From: an uncultured Dokdonia sp.
Lineage (GTDB): Bacteria > Bacteroidota > Bacteroidia > Flavobacteriales > Flavobacteriaceae
DNA: 64,000 bases
Assembly (NCBI RefSeq): GCF_947496725.1
Contig: NZ_CANMDS010000004.1
Coordinates: 248,001 to 312,000 of the forward strand
Direction of reading: 5' to 3'
Numbering within the stretch: the stretch's first letter is position 1; each line of letters starts with the position of its first letter. Made by a program: the position numbers and the translations under genes. Under the pieces are notes generated by a model. The model made no database searches, had not been told where the DNA came from, and was given only the letters and a program-made list of their open reading frames with translations. This document shows positions 45,275 to 54,354 of this stretch, one piece after another.

Positions 45275-45753
45275 CCTTTTGCTCTTAGTCTTTTTAAAAT
45301 ACGTAGTTGTTTTTTGTCTACCTTTTTTCTGAGGATATTACCAGAACAGAGACCGGTTGTATGCGCATTTTTATCATCTACCAGCTGTGGAAATCTATCA
45401 TTAAAATGCGAACTAGCTCTTGTATACACTAAGTAAGTCAAACCTTCACTAAATACATAGCCACAACTACTCCCAGAAGCTTCAGAAAGTATCTCAATCG
45501 TGCTTTTAGAAAAAGAGCCCTTGTACTGTTTGATGATTTCAAAGGTATAACGCACGGGATCTCCGCTACTGCGCTTGCGTGCTTTATTAAGTACTTCCTT
45601 CTTGATAAGATTACCACTAAAAACGACATCGGCGCGTTTGTACTTTTCTGTAATTTCTTCTTTTTTTGAAATTCTTGGGTCTTTTGCACAGGTGCAAGCA
45701 ATTGCTTGTACACTGGAGAGAATAAACAGCGCTATAATTAGTGATCTTAGCAT
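45271..45753 (-). CDS. secreted TIMP/NTR-like cysteine protein
   Basis: 160 residues with signal peptide MLRSLIIALFILSSVQAIA. The mature protein begins with CTC, then KYKRADVVFSGNLIK and later SSCGYVFSEGLTYLVYT and TGLCSGN. The Cys pattern and the ADVVFSG strand match bacterial tissue-inhibitor-of-metalloprotease-like (netrin-fold) proteins. Partner unknown. It follows yaaA by 3 bases. Confidence 0.7.
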   Translation of the reverse strand: MLRSLIIALFILSSVQAIACTCAKDPRISKKEEITEKYKRADVVFSGNLIKKEVLNKARKRSSGDPVRYTFEIIKQYKGSFSKSTIEILSEASGSSCGYVFSEGLTYLVYTRASSHFNDRFPQLVDDKNAHTTGLCSGNILRKKVDKKQLRILKRLRAKG

Positions 45754-45756
45754 CGA

Positions 45757-46521
45757 TTACCTTGTAAATACAAATTCGTTTTTATCTTCATTAGACTCTT
45801 CTGCGCTGTAAGCGTAGCCGTCGTAATCAAAACCTTTGAGACCGTCTATTGTGTTTACATCCTTATCTATAATATAACGCACCATCGAGCCACGGGCTTT
45901 TTTTGCAAAGAATGAAATAATCTTGAGTTTCCCGTTTTTAAAATCTTTAAAGATAGGTGTGATTACGGGTACTTTGAGCTGCTTAGGTTTTATAGACTTA
46001 AAGTACTCTTGACTCGCAAGGTTTACAAAAAGCTCATCATCTTCAAGTTCTTTATTAAGCACTTCGGTAAGGGTGTCTCCCCAAAACTCGTATAAATTTT
46101 TATTACTGTAGTACTCTAGTTTTGTACCCATCTCAAGGCGGTATGCCTGCATTAAATCTAGCGGTCGTAAGATCCCGTACATCCCACTTAAAATACGTAA
46201 GGTGTCTTGAAGTTTGTCAAGCTTTTCTGTGGGTAGGGTATAGGCATCGAGCCCTGTGTATACATCACCATCAAAGGTGTACACCGCTGGTCTCGCATTC
46301 TTTTTTGTAAATGGAGTTGTAAAATCTTGGTATCGCTGGTAGTTTAAGTCTGCAAGCTTCTCACTGATGTGCATCAGATCTTGAATCTCTTTTTTTGTCG
46401 TATTAGAAAGCTTGCTGTTAAGCTTTTCTGCTTGCTCTAAAAACTGCGGCTGTGTAGCACGCGTAGTAGGTAGCTTATCTTCAAAATTAAGTGACTTTGC
46501 TGGTGATACAACGATTTTCAT
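45757..46521 (-). CDS. yaaA: peroxide stress protein YaaA (DUF328/UPF0246)
   Basis: 254 residues, full family length. Starts [18 protein letters not shown] and has [11 protein letters not shown]-like and [22 protein letters not shown] segments diagnostic for YaaA, ending with [11 protein letters not shown]. In E. coli YaaA lowers free iron and protects DNA during peroxide stress. It heads a two-gene unit with the TIMP-like gene. Confidence 0.92.
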   Translation of the reverse strand: MKIVVSPAKSLNFEDKLPTTRATQPQFLEQAEKLNSKLSNTTKKEIQDLMHISEKLADLNYQRYQDFTTPFTKKNARPAVYTFDGDVYTGLDAYTLPTEKLDKLQDTLRILSGMYGILRPLDLMQAYRLEMGTKLEYYSNKNLYEFWGDTLTEVLNKELEDDELFVNLASQEYFKSIKPKQLKVPVITPIFKDFKNGKLKIISFFAKKARGSMVRYIIDKDVNTIDGLKGFDYDGYAYSAEESNEDKNEFVFTR

Positions 46522-46678
46522 AGGTGTTTTTCTTTTGTATCAAAGTTAGCAATTATGTCTTATAATTAAGTGCTTGGCTATTGTTTTTGGTTATGGTGGG
46601 ATTGATAGTTTAATGTGGTGTTTGATTTATAAAGATGTAAGATTTAATAATACCAAATGTTCAACATCCCTCTAAATC

Positions 46679-46696
46679 TCCCTTCAAAGGGAGACT
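46679..46696. repeat. hairpin TCTCCCT...AGGGAGA inside an inverted-end element
   Basis: 7-bp arms around TCAA; related in sequence to 4526-4543. Confidence 0.5.
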
Positions 46697-46785
46697 TCTA
46701 GCTCCTTTTCTTTGACGGAAGGTTGAGGTAGGTGTTGAATGGCATTTAAGTAATAATTTAAAAACTTACGTAAACATCACAAAAC

Positions 46786-46816
46786 AAAAAAGCAACCCCA
46801 AAAGGAGTTGCTGCTT
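46786..46816 (-). terminator. terminator of the RluA-family synthase gene
   Basis: Arms GCAACTCC and GGGGTTGC with a T run on the minus strand. Confidence 0.75.
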
Positions 46817-46830
46817 ATTGTTATGAGTAA

Positions 46831-46844
46831 GCTTTCGCGAAAGC
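46831..46844. repeat. palindrome copy 10 (intergenic, beside terminator)
   Basis: Perfect copy between the pseudouridine synthase stop and its terminator. Confidence 0.95.
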
Positions 46845-46854
46845 GAAAAAAACC

Positions 46855-47898
46855 TTACTGCTCTTTGCTGTGTACGGCATAGGCGCGCCACTTTTCTATA
46901 CAGCCCGCCATATCTTCTGGTACGGGAGTTTCAAAACGTTTGTACTCGCCTGTGGTGGGGTGTACAAAACCTAGTGTTTTTGCGTGTAGTGCCTGGCGTG
47001 GTAATATTTTAAAACAGTTTTCTACAAACTGCTTGTACTTTGTAAATGAGGTTCCTTTTAAAATAGCATTACCACCGTAACGCTCATCATTAAAAAGGGT
47101 GTGACCTATGTACTTCATATGCACACGTATCTGGTGTGTGCGTCCCGTCTCAAGCTTACAAGCCACCTGAGTTACATATCCTAGGCGCTCTAGTACTTTG
47201 TAGTGTGTAACGGCTGGTTTTCCTTGCGCCTCCTCATCATCTTTAAAAACGGTGTTCTGAAGGCGGTTTTTAGGGTGACGACCTATGTTACCTTCTATCG
47301 TACCCTCATCATCTACCACGTTACCCCATACGATGGCCACATACTCACGCTCTGTCGTTTTATTAAAAAACTGCTTTGAGAGGTGGGTCATCGCGTGCTC
47401 CGTCTTTGCTACCACTAGAAGACCACTGGTGTCTTTATCTATACGGTGTACAAGTCCTGGGCGCTCGCTAGAGTTATTAGGTAGATTATCTATGTGGTGT
47501 ATAAGTGCATTAATCAAGGTGCCAGAGTAGTTACCGTGACCTGGGTGCACGACCATACCGGCAGGCTTGTTTACCACGAGAAGATCATCATCTTCATAAA
47601 TAATATCTAGTGGGATATCTTCTGGAGTGAGTAAAAACTCGTGTGGCGGGTGCTCAAACATTGCGCGTACCACATCTCCTGCTTTTACCTTGTAATTTTG
47701 TTTTACAACTTTGTTGTTTACTTGTATGCTACCGTTTTTGGCAGCCTTTTGTATTTTATTACGTGTAGCATTTTCTACAAAGTTCATTAAGAACTTATCT
47801 ACGCGTAGCGGTTCTTGACCTTTACTGGCAGTAAAGCTATAATGCTCATATAGCTCATCGTCTTGAGGTTCTGGACCTATGGGTTGTTCTTCGTTCAT
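46855..47898 (-). CDS. rluD: RluA-family 23S rRNA pseudouridine synthase (RluD-like)
   Basis: 347 residues. N-terminal S4 domain (LRVDKFLMNFVENATRNKIQKA), then LLVVNKPAGMVVHPG and the catalytic motif HRIDKDTSGLLVVAK with the active-site Asp, then LETGRTHQIRVH. RluD modifies helix 69 of 23S rRNA; assignment to RluD rather than RluA/RluC rests on the S4 domain and length. It begins 3 bases after the PASTA gene stop. Confidence 0.88.
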   Translation of the reverse strand: MNEEQPIGPEPQDDELYEHYSFTASKGQEPLRVDKFLMNFVENATRNKIQKAAKNGSIQVNNKVVKQNYKVKAGDVVRAMFEHPPHEFLLTPEDIPLDIIYEDDDLLVVNKPAGMVVHPGHGNYSGTLINALIHHIDNLPNNSSERPGLVHRIDKDTSGLLVVAKTEHAMTHLSKQFFNKTTEREYVAIVWGNVVDDEGTIEGNIGRHPKNRLQNTVFKDDEEAQGKPAVTHYKVLERLGYVTQVACKLETGRTHQIRVHMKYIGHTLFNDERYGGNAILKGTSFTKYKQFVENCFKILPRQALHAKTLGFVHPTTGEYKRFETPVPEDMAGCIEKWRAYAVHSKEQ

Positions 47899-47901
47899 TG
47901 T

Positions 47902-48495
47902 TTAATTATCGTCAGATGCGTTATTGGAAATAGCATCTCGGTAATCCCCTTTACCATTACCTAGTACGAGGTCTATCACAGATGTTTTTTCTAAGCGATC
48001 TCCTGCTTTTACTTTTTTTCCTTTGTGTCTCAAGTCTCTCACCTCGTCTTCACCTATCCAGTCTACGTAGGTGATTTTTCCTATTTTAAAACCTAGGGCT
48101 TTAAGAGTAGGCTCTGCCTGGCGGCGTGTTTTTCCCACAATAGGAGGGATGGTCATTTTTTGATAACCAGAAGGGTTAAGCACTAGGTATATCTGTCTGT
48201 TTTCTTTTACAAATTTTCCAGCGTTAGGCTCTTGATCTATGACAGAGTACTTAGGGTAATCTGGGTTAAAATTTGCACTGTCTATGATAAAGTAGCGCAG
48301 CTCTGCATTTTCTAGTTCTTGACTCACGAGGTCTAGTGTCATCCCTTTTACATTAGGCACTGCGATGCGCTCATCGTGATTTGTGGTACTACCTAACCAC
48401 CATCTGGTGATAAAAATTAAGGCAATTACAATAATGATGGCAAGGGCGATTTGTTTTACAAATGCTTTGCTTACTAGAAATTTTACAAAACTCAT
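47902..48495 (-). CDS. membrane-anchored PASTA-domain protein
   Basis: 197 residues from the ATG complementary to 48493-48495 (MSFVKFLVSKAFVKQ); the longer frame to 48621 crosses a -7 element. One transmembrane segment (ALAIIIVIALIFITRWWLG), then PASTA repeats beginning IAVPNVKGMTLDLVSQELENA, SVIDQEPNAGKFVKEN and IPPIVGKTRRQAEPTL. PASTA domains bind peptidoglycan-like ligands, which fits the divergent neighbour ddl. No kinase or transpeptidase domain is attached. Confidence 0.85.
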   Translation of the reverse strand: MSFVKFLVSKAFVKQIALAIIIVIALIFITRWWLGSTTNHDERIAVPNVKGMTLDLVSQELENAELRYFIIDSANFNPDYPKYSVIDQEPNAGKFVKENRQIYLVLNPSGYQKMTIPPIVGKTRRQAEPTLKALGFKIGKITYVDWIGEDEVRDLRHKGKKVKAGDRLEKTSVIDLVLGNGKGDYRDAISNNASDDN

Positions 48496-48517
48496 AAATG
48501 GGATGTGGTTAGAGGTG

Positions 48518-48525
48518 CAAATATA
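48518..48525 (-). promoter_or_regulatory. -7 promoter element of the PASTA gene
   Basis: TATATTTG followed by CACC on the minus strand, 22 bases before the chosen start. Confidence 0.55.
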
Positions 48526-48625
48526 TAAAATTGACAGCCTATTTGGCGTAGGTATGATTATACCTATTTTTACAATGTACGTTAATGAGACAGATTTAGT
48601 TGTCTCCTTTAAAATTTTCACGAAA

Positions 48626-49621
48626 GTGCAGAAAAAAAATATCGCCGTTTTAATGGGTGGCTACAGTAGCGAGTATGAAATATCGCTTAATAGTGGTGCC
48701 ACCGTAGTTGCTTCTTTAGATAAAGAAAAATACCAAGTATATGCCGTGCACATCCTTACCGAGGGATGGTTTTGTGTGATAGATGGTGAGCGATTTACGA
48801 TAGATAAAGGTGACTTTAGCTTTAAGGACGCTTCCGCGAAAAAGGTAACCTTTGACGCCTGTTACAATACCATACACGGAACGCCAGGCGAGGACGGAAA
48901 ACTACAAGCCTACTTAGAGTTGCTAGGAATCCCACAGACAAGTTGTGATTTTTATGAGAGTGCAATGACGTTTAATAAGCGTGACACACTAAGCGTATTG
49001 AGTTCATATGGCGTGCCAATGGCGCAATCTGTATATGTAAATAAGGGCGATGAGATTGATATGTCTTTTAAAAACCTGCTTGCTATAAAAGTGGGCTACC
49101 CTTGTTTTGTAAAGCCTAACCGCGCAGGTTCTAGTTATGGAGTGAGTAAGGTGTACAAAGAAGGTGATCTTATTGCGGCGCTAGATAATGCCTTTAAGGA
49201 AGATAATCAGGTTTTGATTGAGTCATTTTTGAGCGGGACAGAAGTATCTGTAGGAGTGTATGATTTTGGCAATGGGGCAGAGGTGCTTCCAGTTTGTGAG
49301 ATTGTACCAGATGGAGACTTCTTTAGTCTAGAAGCAAAGTACTCTGGAAAATCACAAGAGATTGTACCAGCAAGACTAGATGAGCGTGAGACGGCAGATG
49401 TGCAGGGACTTACAAAGGGTATTTATGACTTGCTGGGTCTTAAGGGAATTTGCCGCATAGATTTTATTTTTCACGAAGGGAAACCACATTTTGTTGAGGT
49501 AAATACTAATCCTGGTCTCTCAAAAGAAAGTATCATCCCAAGAGAGTTTAAAGCAGCAGGATTATCACTTGCAGAAGTGTTTGGGAAAGCTATAGAAGTG
49601 GCGATTAGAAATAACAGTTAA
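48626..49621 (+). CDS. ddl: D-alanine--D-alanine ligase Ddl
   Basis: 331 residues from a GTG codon at 48626, giving MQKKNIAVLMGGYSSEYEIS; the frame is open upstream to 48383, but that part is antisense to the PASTA gene. ATP-grasp enzyme: GGYSSEYEISL binds the first D-Ala, FVKPNRAGSSYGVSKV and FVEVNTNPGLSKESI are the ATP/Mg segments. Makes the D-Ala-D-Ala end of peptidoglycan precursors. A degenerate palindrome at 48831 (GCTTCCGCGAAAAA) is read as DASAKK. Confidence 0.92.
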   Translation: MQKKNIAVLMGGYSSEYEISLNSGATVVASLDKEKYQVYAVHILTEGWFCVIDGERFTIDKGDFSFKDASAKKVTFDACYNTIHGTPGEDGKLQAYLELLGIPQTSCDFYESAMTFNKRDTLSVLSSYGVPMAQSVYVNKGDEIDMSFKNLLAIKVGYPCFVKPNRAGSSYGVSKVYKEGDLIAALDNAFKEDNQVLIESFLSGTEVSVGVYDFGNGAEVLPVCEIVPDGDFFSLEAKYSGKSQEIVPARLDERETADVQGLTKGIYDLLGLKGICRIDFIFHEGKPHFVEVNTNPGLSKESIIPREFKAAGLSLAEVFGKAIEVAIRNNS

Positions 49622-49645
49622 ATTTACAGAGGTAGTATCTTTGAG

Positions 49646-49671
49646 ATTCTCGCTTTTGCGGGAATGACATT
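49646..49671. repeat. REP-like hairpin between ddl and coaD
   Basis: GATTCTCGCTTTTGCGGGAATGACA-type repeat, arms ATTCTCGC and GCGGGAAT (one mismatch). A related piece lies at 51256-51278. Confidence 0.5.
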
Positions 49672-49683
49672 AAGATTAAGATT

Positions 49684-50181
49684 ATGAAAAGAAAGGCAGT
49701 ATTTCCAGGGAGTTTTGATCCCATTACACTTGGGCATTACGATATAATAGAACGAGGTCTTACGCTCTTTGACGAGATAATACTTGCCATAGGTGTCAAC
49801 TCAGATAAAAAATATATGTTTTCTCTAGAGCAGCGCAAGCAGTTTCTAGAAGATACATTTAAAGATGAGCCACGCATTAAAGTAATGACCTATAAAGGTC
49901 TCACTATAGACTTTTGTAAAGAGCAAGAAAGCGAGTTCATTTTAAGAGGACTGCGTAATCCTGGAGATTTTGAGTTTGAAAAGGCAATCGCCCATACTAA
50001 CAGAAAATTATCTGGTATCGAGACCGTATTCTTACTTACGAGTTCTGGTAAGAGCTATATATCTTCTTCCATAGTACGTGATGTAATACGTAACGGTGGT
50101 GACTGTTCTGGTCTAGTACCAGATGTGGTTGAGCCTTGCGCCATTAAAATCTGGAAAGAGATACAAGCAAAAGCAAAATAA
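49684..50181 (+). CDS. coaD: phosphopantetheine adenylyltransferase CoaD
   Basis: 165 residues. PGSFDPITLGHYDII is the nucleotidyltransferase (T/S)FDPxxxGH motif; LRGLRNPGDFEFE and SSSIVRDVIRNGGD complete the site. Penultimate step of coenzyme A synthesis. Start ATG at 49684 is 62 bases after ddl. Confidence 0.95.
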   Translation: MKRKAVFPGSFDPITLGHYDIIERGLTLFDEIILAIGVNSDKKYMFSLEQRKQFLEDTFKDEPRIKVMTYKGLTIDFCKEQESEFILRGLRNPGDFEFEKAIAHTNRKLSGIETVFLLTSSGKSYISSSIVRDVIRNGGDCSGLVPDVVEPCAIKIWKEIQAKAK

Positions 50182-50201
50182 AGCTCAAAACCTTTATCCA
50201 T

Positions 50202-50229
50202 AAAAAAAGCCGCCCACTGGGCGGCTTTT
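50202..50229. terminator. bidirectional terminator downstream of coaD
   Basis: Arms AAAGCCGCCCA and TGGGCGGCTTT with A and T runs on the two sides. Confidence 0.85.
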
Positions 50230-50258
50230 ACCATTTATATATATAGTCTAAAACCTAA

Positions 50259-50399
50259 TTACTTCTTATTCTGCTGTTCTTTGATGGTCTTTTTATCGAT
50301 ATCAAAATCGTTTGTAGTTTGATTTATATTTCCCGTTGGATTGGTCGGGTTAGTTTGCTCTACTTTTCTTTCAAATTTACGTTCCATAATCTTTTTCAT
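50259..50399 (-). CDS. possible small protein of 46 residues
   Basis: Minus-strand frame starting MKKIMERKFERKVEQTN and ending in KEQQNKK, hydrophilic and Asn/Thr/Lys-rich, with no signal or membrane segment. An alternative start is the fifth residue (MERKFER). It is followed by the shared terminator, which fits a real transcript, but I recognise no family. Confidence 0.4.
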   Translation of the reverse strand: MKKIMERKFERKVEQTNPTNPTGNINQTTNDFDIDKKTIKEQQNKK

Positions 50400-50477
50400 T
50401 TTTAAGTTGATATAAAGATAAAAATCACGGTTGTTAATTCGTCTTAAAGGCTTGTTAGTCTTAGGTTAAAGTGTTGA

Positions 50478-51239
50478 TTATCTTATGGTTTCTACAAAGC
50501 TAGCCACACTGTTTGCTCCATTCTTAGTAATATGCTTTATAAAAGCACTTCCTATAATGGCACCTTTTTGATGGGTAGTGGCTGCCTTAAAAGTTTCCTC
50601 ATTACTTATCCCAAAACCTACAATCTGCGGATTGTTAAGATTCATAGCTGCAATACGTTTAAAGTAATCTTCTGTACTGTTACCAAAACCGCTCTTAGCG
50701 CCCGTCGTACTCGCACTACTCACCATATAGATAAATCCATCACTCGCGGCATCTATCTGTTGTATACGCGCGTCACTAGTTTGTGGTGTGATAAGGAAGA
50801 CATTAATAAGTCCGTACTTTTCAAAAATCTCTTTATACTCCGCTTCATATTCGGCAAGTGGTAAGTCTGGCATAATAATACCATCTATCCCTATTTCTTG
50901 ACAACGCTTACAGAATTTCTCAACCCCATATTGTAACATCGGGTTAAAGTAACCCATCACAATAAGCGGGATATGTATGGTCTCACGAATACCGTCTAAC
51001 TGGCTAAACAACTTTTCGGTAGTCATCCCATTATGAAGTGCGGCAGTACTTGACTCTTGAATAGTAGGCCCATCTGCCAGCGGATCTGAAAATGGTAATC
51101 CTATCTCTAACATATCTACACCGCTTTCTTGAAGCTGTGTTAAGATAGAAACAGTATCATCTATGGCTGGATATCCAGCAGTGAAGTATAAGCTTAGTAG
51201 CTTTTTATCTTCTTGTAATTTTTCTTTTATTCTATTCAT
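50478..51239 (-). CDS. trpA: tryptophan synthase alpha subunit TrpA
   Basis: 253 residues. Catalytic Glu45 (MLEIGLPFSDP) and Asp56 (PLADGPT) are present, with YFTAGYP and GFIYMVSSASTTGAK. Cleaves indole-3-glycerol phosphate to indole. Last gene of the trp operon, 77 bases after trpB; the gap carries a palindrome and part of a REP-like sequence. Confidence 0.95.
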   Translation of the reverse strand: MNRIKEKLQEDKKLLSLYFTAGYPAIDDTVSILTQLQESGVDMLEIGLPFSDPLADGPTIQESSTAALHNGMTTEKLFSQLDGIRETIHIPLIVMGYFNPMLQYGVEKFCKRCQEIGIDGIIMPDLPLAEYEAEYKEIFEKYGLINVFLITPQTSDARIQQIDAASDGFIYMVSSASTTGAKSGFGNSTEDYFKRIAAMNLNNPQIVGFGISNEETFKAATTHQKGAIIGSAFIKHITKNGANSVASFVETIR

Positions 51240-51255
51240 CTGAATAAATATTTTG

Positions 51256-51278
51256 TCATTCCTGCCTAAGCGGGAATT
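51256..51278. repeat. REP-like fragment in trpB-trpA gap
   Basis: GTCATTCCTGCCTAAGCGGGAAT, related to the hairpin at 49646-49671; arms ATTCCTGC and GCGGGAAT. Confidence 0.45.
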
Positions 51279-51296
51279 AATATTGATGTTTATTTC

Positions 51297-51310
51297 GCTT
51301 TCGCGAAAGC
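51297..51310. repeat. palindrome copy 11 (trpB-trpA gap)
   Basis: Perfect copy 6 bases past the trpB stop. Confidence 0.95.
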
Positions 51311-51316
51311 GTAGTT

Positions 51317-52516
51317 CTATAAATTAAAATATTCTATAAACGTATTCAAATCCTTATCACCACGTCCCGAAAGATTGATCACTACGATATCGTCTTTTTT
51401 GAATTTTCTAGTTTCAAAAATGGCAAGTGCGTGACTTGTCTCAATCGCAGGGATAATACCTTCTAGTTTACTCAGTTCTAGTCCAGCCGTCATCGCATCT
51501 GCATCTGTGACAGAGATAAACTCCCCACGCCCAGAGCGGAAGAGGTTTGCGTGCATAGGCCCTACACCTGGGTAATCAAGACCAGCAGAGATAGAATAAG
51601 GCTCTGTAATCTGCCCATCGTCTGTTTGCATTAACAAGGTCTTACTCCCGTGTATAATACCCTCGCGTCCTAGTGCAGAAGTTGCAGCACTCTCACCAGT
51701 ATCCACTCCTTTACCAGCAGCTTCTACCGCAATGATGCCCACTTCTGGTTCATCGAGATAATGGTAATATAATCCAGCGGCGTTACTACCACCACCCACA
51801 CAAGCTACTACATAATCTGGATTTTCTTTTCCTTCTTTTTCTAGCAACTGCTTCTTAGTCTCCTCAGATATCACCGACTGAAAACGAGCCACCATATCTG
51901 GATAAGGGTGTGGTCCCACCACAGAACCTATGATGTAATGTGTGTCTACTGGGTTATTAATCCAATCACGTATCGCTTCGTTAGTCGCATCTTTTAAGGT
52001 TCTACTTCCAGACATTGCTGGTCGTACGGTTGCTCCTAGCATTTTCATACGAGCCACGTTAGGCGCTTGGCGCTCTATATCTACAGCACCCATATATACG
52101 ATACATTCTAGTCCCATAAGTGCACAAACGGTCGCTGTTGCAACACCGTGCTGTCCCGCGCCAGTCTCTGCGATAATGCGGTTCTTACCTAGTCGCTTGG
52201 CCATAAGAATCTGGCCTATGGTATTATTTACTTTATGAGCTCCGGTATGACAGAGATCTTCCCTTTTGAGATATACCTTTGTGCCATACTTCTCGCTAAA
52301 GCGTTTTGCATAATAAAGCGGTGTAGGACGACCTACGTAATCTTTTAAGAGTTGTTTAAACTCTTCTTGAAAAGAAGGCTCCTGCATAATTTGCACATAC
52401 TGAGAGCGCAGTTCTTCTACGTTAGGATAGAGCATCTCTGGAATAAATGCTCCGCCAAAATCTCCGTAGTACCCTCTCTCGTCTGCCTGGTAACTGGTGT
52501 TATTTTCTAGTATCAT
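51317..52516 (-). CDS. trpB: tryptophan synthase beta subunit TrpB
   Basis: 399 residues. PLP lysine K95 in [19 protein letters not shown] phosphate-binding loop; GLDYPGVGP. Joins indole and serine to give tryptophan. Its start overlaps the trpF stop by 4 bases. Confidence 0.96.
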   Translation of the reverse strand: MILENNTSYQADERGYYGDFGGAFIPEMLYPNVEELRSQYVQIMQEPSFQEEFKQLLKDYVGRPTPLYYAKRFSEKYGTKVYLKREDLCHTGAHKVNNTIGQILMAKRLGKNRIIAETGAGQHGVATATVCALMGLECIVYMGAVDIERQAPNVARMKMLGATVRPAMSGSRTLKDATNEAIRDWINNPVDTHYIIGSVVGPHPYPDMVARFQSVISEETKKQLLEKEGKENPDYVVACVGGGSNAAGLYYHYLDEPEVGIIAVEAAGKGVDTGESAATSALGREGIIHGSKTLLMQTDDGQITEPYSISAGLDYPGVGPMHANLFRSGRGEFISVTDADAMTAGLELSKLEGIIPAIETSHALAIFETRKFKKDDIVVINLSGRGDKDLNTFIEYFNL

Positions 52517-53142
52517 AGCTGCAATACTTTTTTAAATTCGGTTAAATTTTCAATATCTTTTAATCCTGGTTTATCCTCAAACTTGCTATTTACGTCTAGT
52601 GCGATAATAGGTAAATCTGTTGCCAGTATTTCTTTTACTTTTTCTACTTCTTCTAGTCCTATGCCGCCACTTAAAATGATAGGCGTTTGGGATGTGTAAT
52701 TTTTTAAAACACTCCAGTCAAAGGTGTAGCCGTTGCCTCCTTTTTCTTTTCCCTTTGTGTCAAAAAGGAAAGCATCTACAAGGCCCTCGTAAGGTGTGAG
52801 CTGCTCAAAGTCAAAACTGTCTTTGATTCCAAAAACTTTCCAAATCTTGAGGTCACGACTGCGCTCGACCAGACAACCTTGAAGCTCTTTTATGTATTCA
52901 GGGGATTCGCTCCCGTGTAACTGGATTACGTTGAGGTTGTGCTGTGTTATTTTCGCTTTCGCGAAAGCAATATCAGCATCTACAAAAACCCCTACGCGGT
53001 CGATTCCCTCAGGTAATTCTGGAATCTCTAGGTTGCCAAAATCTCGTTTGCTCTTCTCATAAAATATAAAGCCAAGATAGTCTGGCTGCAACGCAGCGAC
53101 CTCTTGTGTGTTATATTTCATACCGCATATTTTGATTTTCAT
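52513..53142 (-). CDS. trpF: phosphoribosylanthranilate isomerase TrpF
   Basis: 209 residues. [35 protein letters not shown] and [10 protein letters not shown] are the TIM-barrel isomerase signatures; [16 protein letters not shown] closes the site. Two unusual segments: residues 59-64 (AFAKAK) come from palindrome copy 12, and residues 90-98 (CLVERSRDL) from another near-palindrome at 52849-52874, lengthening the helix region. Confidence 0.92.
   Translation of the reverse strand: MKIKICGMKYNTQEVAALQPDYLGFIFYEKSKRDFGNLEIPELPEGIDRVGVFVDADIAFAKAKITQHNLNVIQLHGSESPEYIKELQGCLVERSRDLKIWKVFGIKDSFDFEQLTPYEGLVDAFLFDTKGKEKGGNGYTFDWSVLKNYTSQTPIILSGGIGLEEVEKVKEILATDLPIIALDVNSKFEDKPGLKDIENLTEFKKVLQL
52849..52874. 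repeat. near-palindromic segment within trpF
   Basis: GGTCACGACTGCGCTCGACC: GGTC-x-CGA arm against TCGACC arm around CTGCGC. It is in frame and reads [20 protein letters not shown]-type sequences are common dispersed repeats in other bacterial genomes. Confidence 0.6.
52955..52968. repeat. palindrome copy 12 (inside trpF)
   Basis: Perfect copy, read on the minus strand as I-A-F-A-K-A-K. Confidence 0.95.
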
Positions 53143-53181
53143 AATAGGTGATAATTGAGATTATTTATATTAAACGATCTT

Positions 53182-53580
53182 TTAAGAATTGTTTTGGTGA
53201 GGATCTAAATCTTTAATCTTAGGGATTGCTAGAAACTCTTTCCAGTCTTCTTCACGTACCTGATCCTTACTAAGACTTACTTTATTTGTTTGCGAAACAA
53301 GTACAAAATCTCCAGCCACGTGTTTAATCTCTATAAGTTGATCAATAGAGATTCTTTTTTTCTTTAATTCTCCAACGATTAAAACACCATTGGTAATCTT
53401 TGCATATCCTTGATGTTGATATATTATAAATATTATAATATGCACGACACCAAGCACGAGGTACGAGTACTTAGTGAAATTGTTTTCATTTTCAATAAAG
53501 GATATAATACCAAGTACACTCCATACAATGGCCATTACTCCATAAATAATAAGTTGTTTCTTTTTATATCTTAACTTCAT
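53182..53580 (-). CDS. small membrane protein inside the trp operon, unknown
   Basis: 132 residues. Two membrane helices (LIIYGVMAIVWSVLGIISFI and YSYLVLGVVHIIIFIIY) and a soluble end with strands (ITNGVLIVGELKKKRISIDQLIEI), reminiscent of PH-like YdbT-type membrane proteins. No tryptophan-related function is known to me. It overlaps the trpC stop by 4 bases and precedes trpF by 39 bases. Confidence 0.7.
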   Translation of the reverse strand: MKLRYKKKQLIIYGVMAIVWSVLGIISFIENENNFTKYSYLVLGVVHIIIFIIYQHQGYAKITNGVLIVGELKKKRISIDQLIEIKHVAGDFVLVSQTNKVSLSKDQVREEDWKEFLAIPKIKDLDPHQNNS

Positions 53581-54353
53581 AATTGCTTTATAAAAGTAGC
53601 GGCACTTTCACCTGGGTTATCTGTTTTCATAAAATTTTCACCTATAAGGAAACCTTGAAAACCGTGTGGCTTTAATTCCTTGATCGCCTCTACAGAACTG
53701 ATACCACTTTCTGACACTTTTACAAACTCATCTGGAATTTGCTTGATGAGTTCTTTGCTGGTCTCTAGGCTTACTTCAAAGGTTTTTAGGTTTCGGTTGT
53801 TTATGCCTAGCATATCTACAGATTTCATAATTGACTTCTGTAATTCTTCTTCATTATGAGATTCACAAAGCACATCGAGACCAAGACCTTTTGCAAAGGT
53901 TGAAAACTGCTCTATTTGCTTTCGCGAAAGCGTAGCTGCAATAAGTAATATAGCATCTGCACCGTAGGCTTTGGCTTCAAGAATCTGGTATTCATCTACT
54001 ATAAACTCCTTACGCAATAGCGGAAACTGTGCTGCTGCTCTGGCAAGTAATAAGTCGTCTAGCGAGCCACCAAAATATTTTCCATCTGTAAGTACAGACA
54101 TCCCGCTCACGCCTGCCTGCTCATAACCGCTTGCGACATCTTGCACGCTCAGGCTGTTGTTTATAACAGACTTACTAGGAGATCTTCTTTTATGCTCTGC
54201 GATAATCCCGGAGCCTGCGCTTACTGCTTTTGCAAGTGATACGGTAGCTCTCTCAAAAAGAACAGATTGCTCTAGCTGGCTCACAGGGATGAGACTTTTT
54301 CTTAAAGCTACTTCCTTGATTTTATCTGCTGTAATTTTATCTAGTATGGTCAT
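53577..54353 (-). CDS. trpC: indole-3-glycerol phosphate synthase TrpC
   Basis: 258 residues. IIAEHKRRSPSKSVIN holds the catalytic Lys; VLTDGKYFGGSLDDL, LLRKEFIVDEYQILEA, LGINNRNLKTFEV and VSESGISS follow in the family order. Closes the indole ring. The palindrome at 53918 is read as TLSRKQ. One base separates its start from the trpD stop. Confidence 0.95.
   Translation of the reverse strand: MTILDKITADKIKEVALRKSLIPVSQLEQSVLFERATVSLAKAVSAGSGIIAEHKRRSPSKSVINNSLSVQDVASGYEQAGVSGMSVLTDGKYFGGSLDDLLLARAAAQFPLLRKEFIVDEYQILEAKAYGADAILLIAATLSRKQIEQFSTFAKGLGLDVLCESHNEEELQKSIMKSVDMLGINNRNLKTFEVSLETSKELIKQIPDEFVKVSESGISSVEAIKELKPHGFQGFLIGENFMKTDNPGESAATFIKQL
53918..53931. repeat. palindrome copy 13 (inside trpC)
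   Basis: Perfect copy, read on the minus strand as T-L-S-R-K-Q. Confidence 0.95.
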
Positions 54354-54354
54354 C

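Larger units (their letters stand above)
46522..46854. other. 333-base intergenic stretch with hairpin element
   Basis: Holds no gene. From about 46658 to 46745 lies an element with imperfect inverted ends (AATGTTCAACATC and GTGTTGAATGGCATT) around a hairpin, then the RluA-family terminator and palindrome copy 10. Confidence 0.6.

Noticed and set aside
48383-48625. N-terminal extension of Ddl by 81 residues
   Set aside because: It is the opposite strand of the PASTA gene and promoter; the known Ddl start pattern fits the GTG at 48626.
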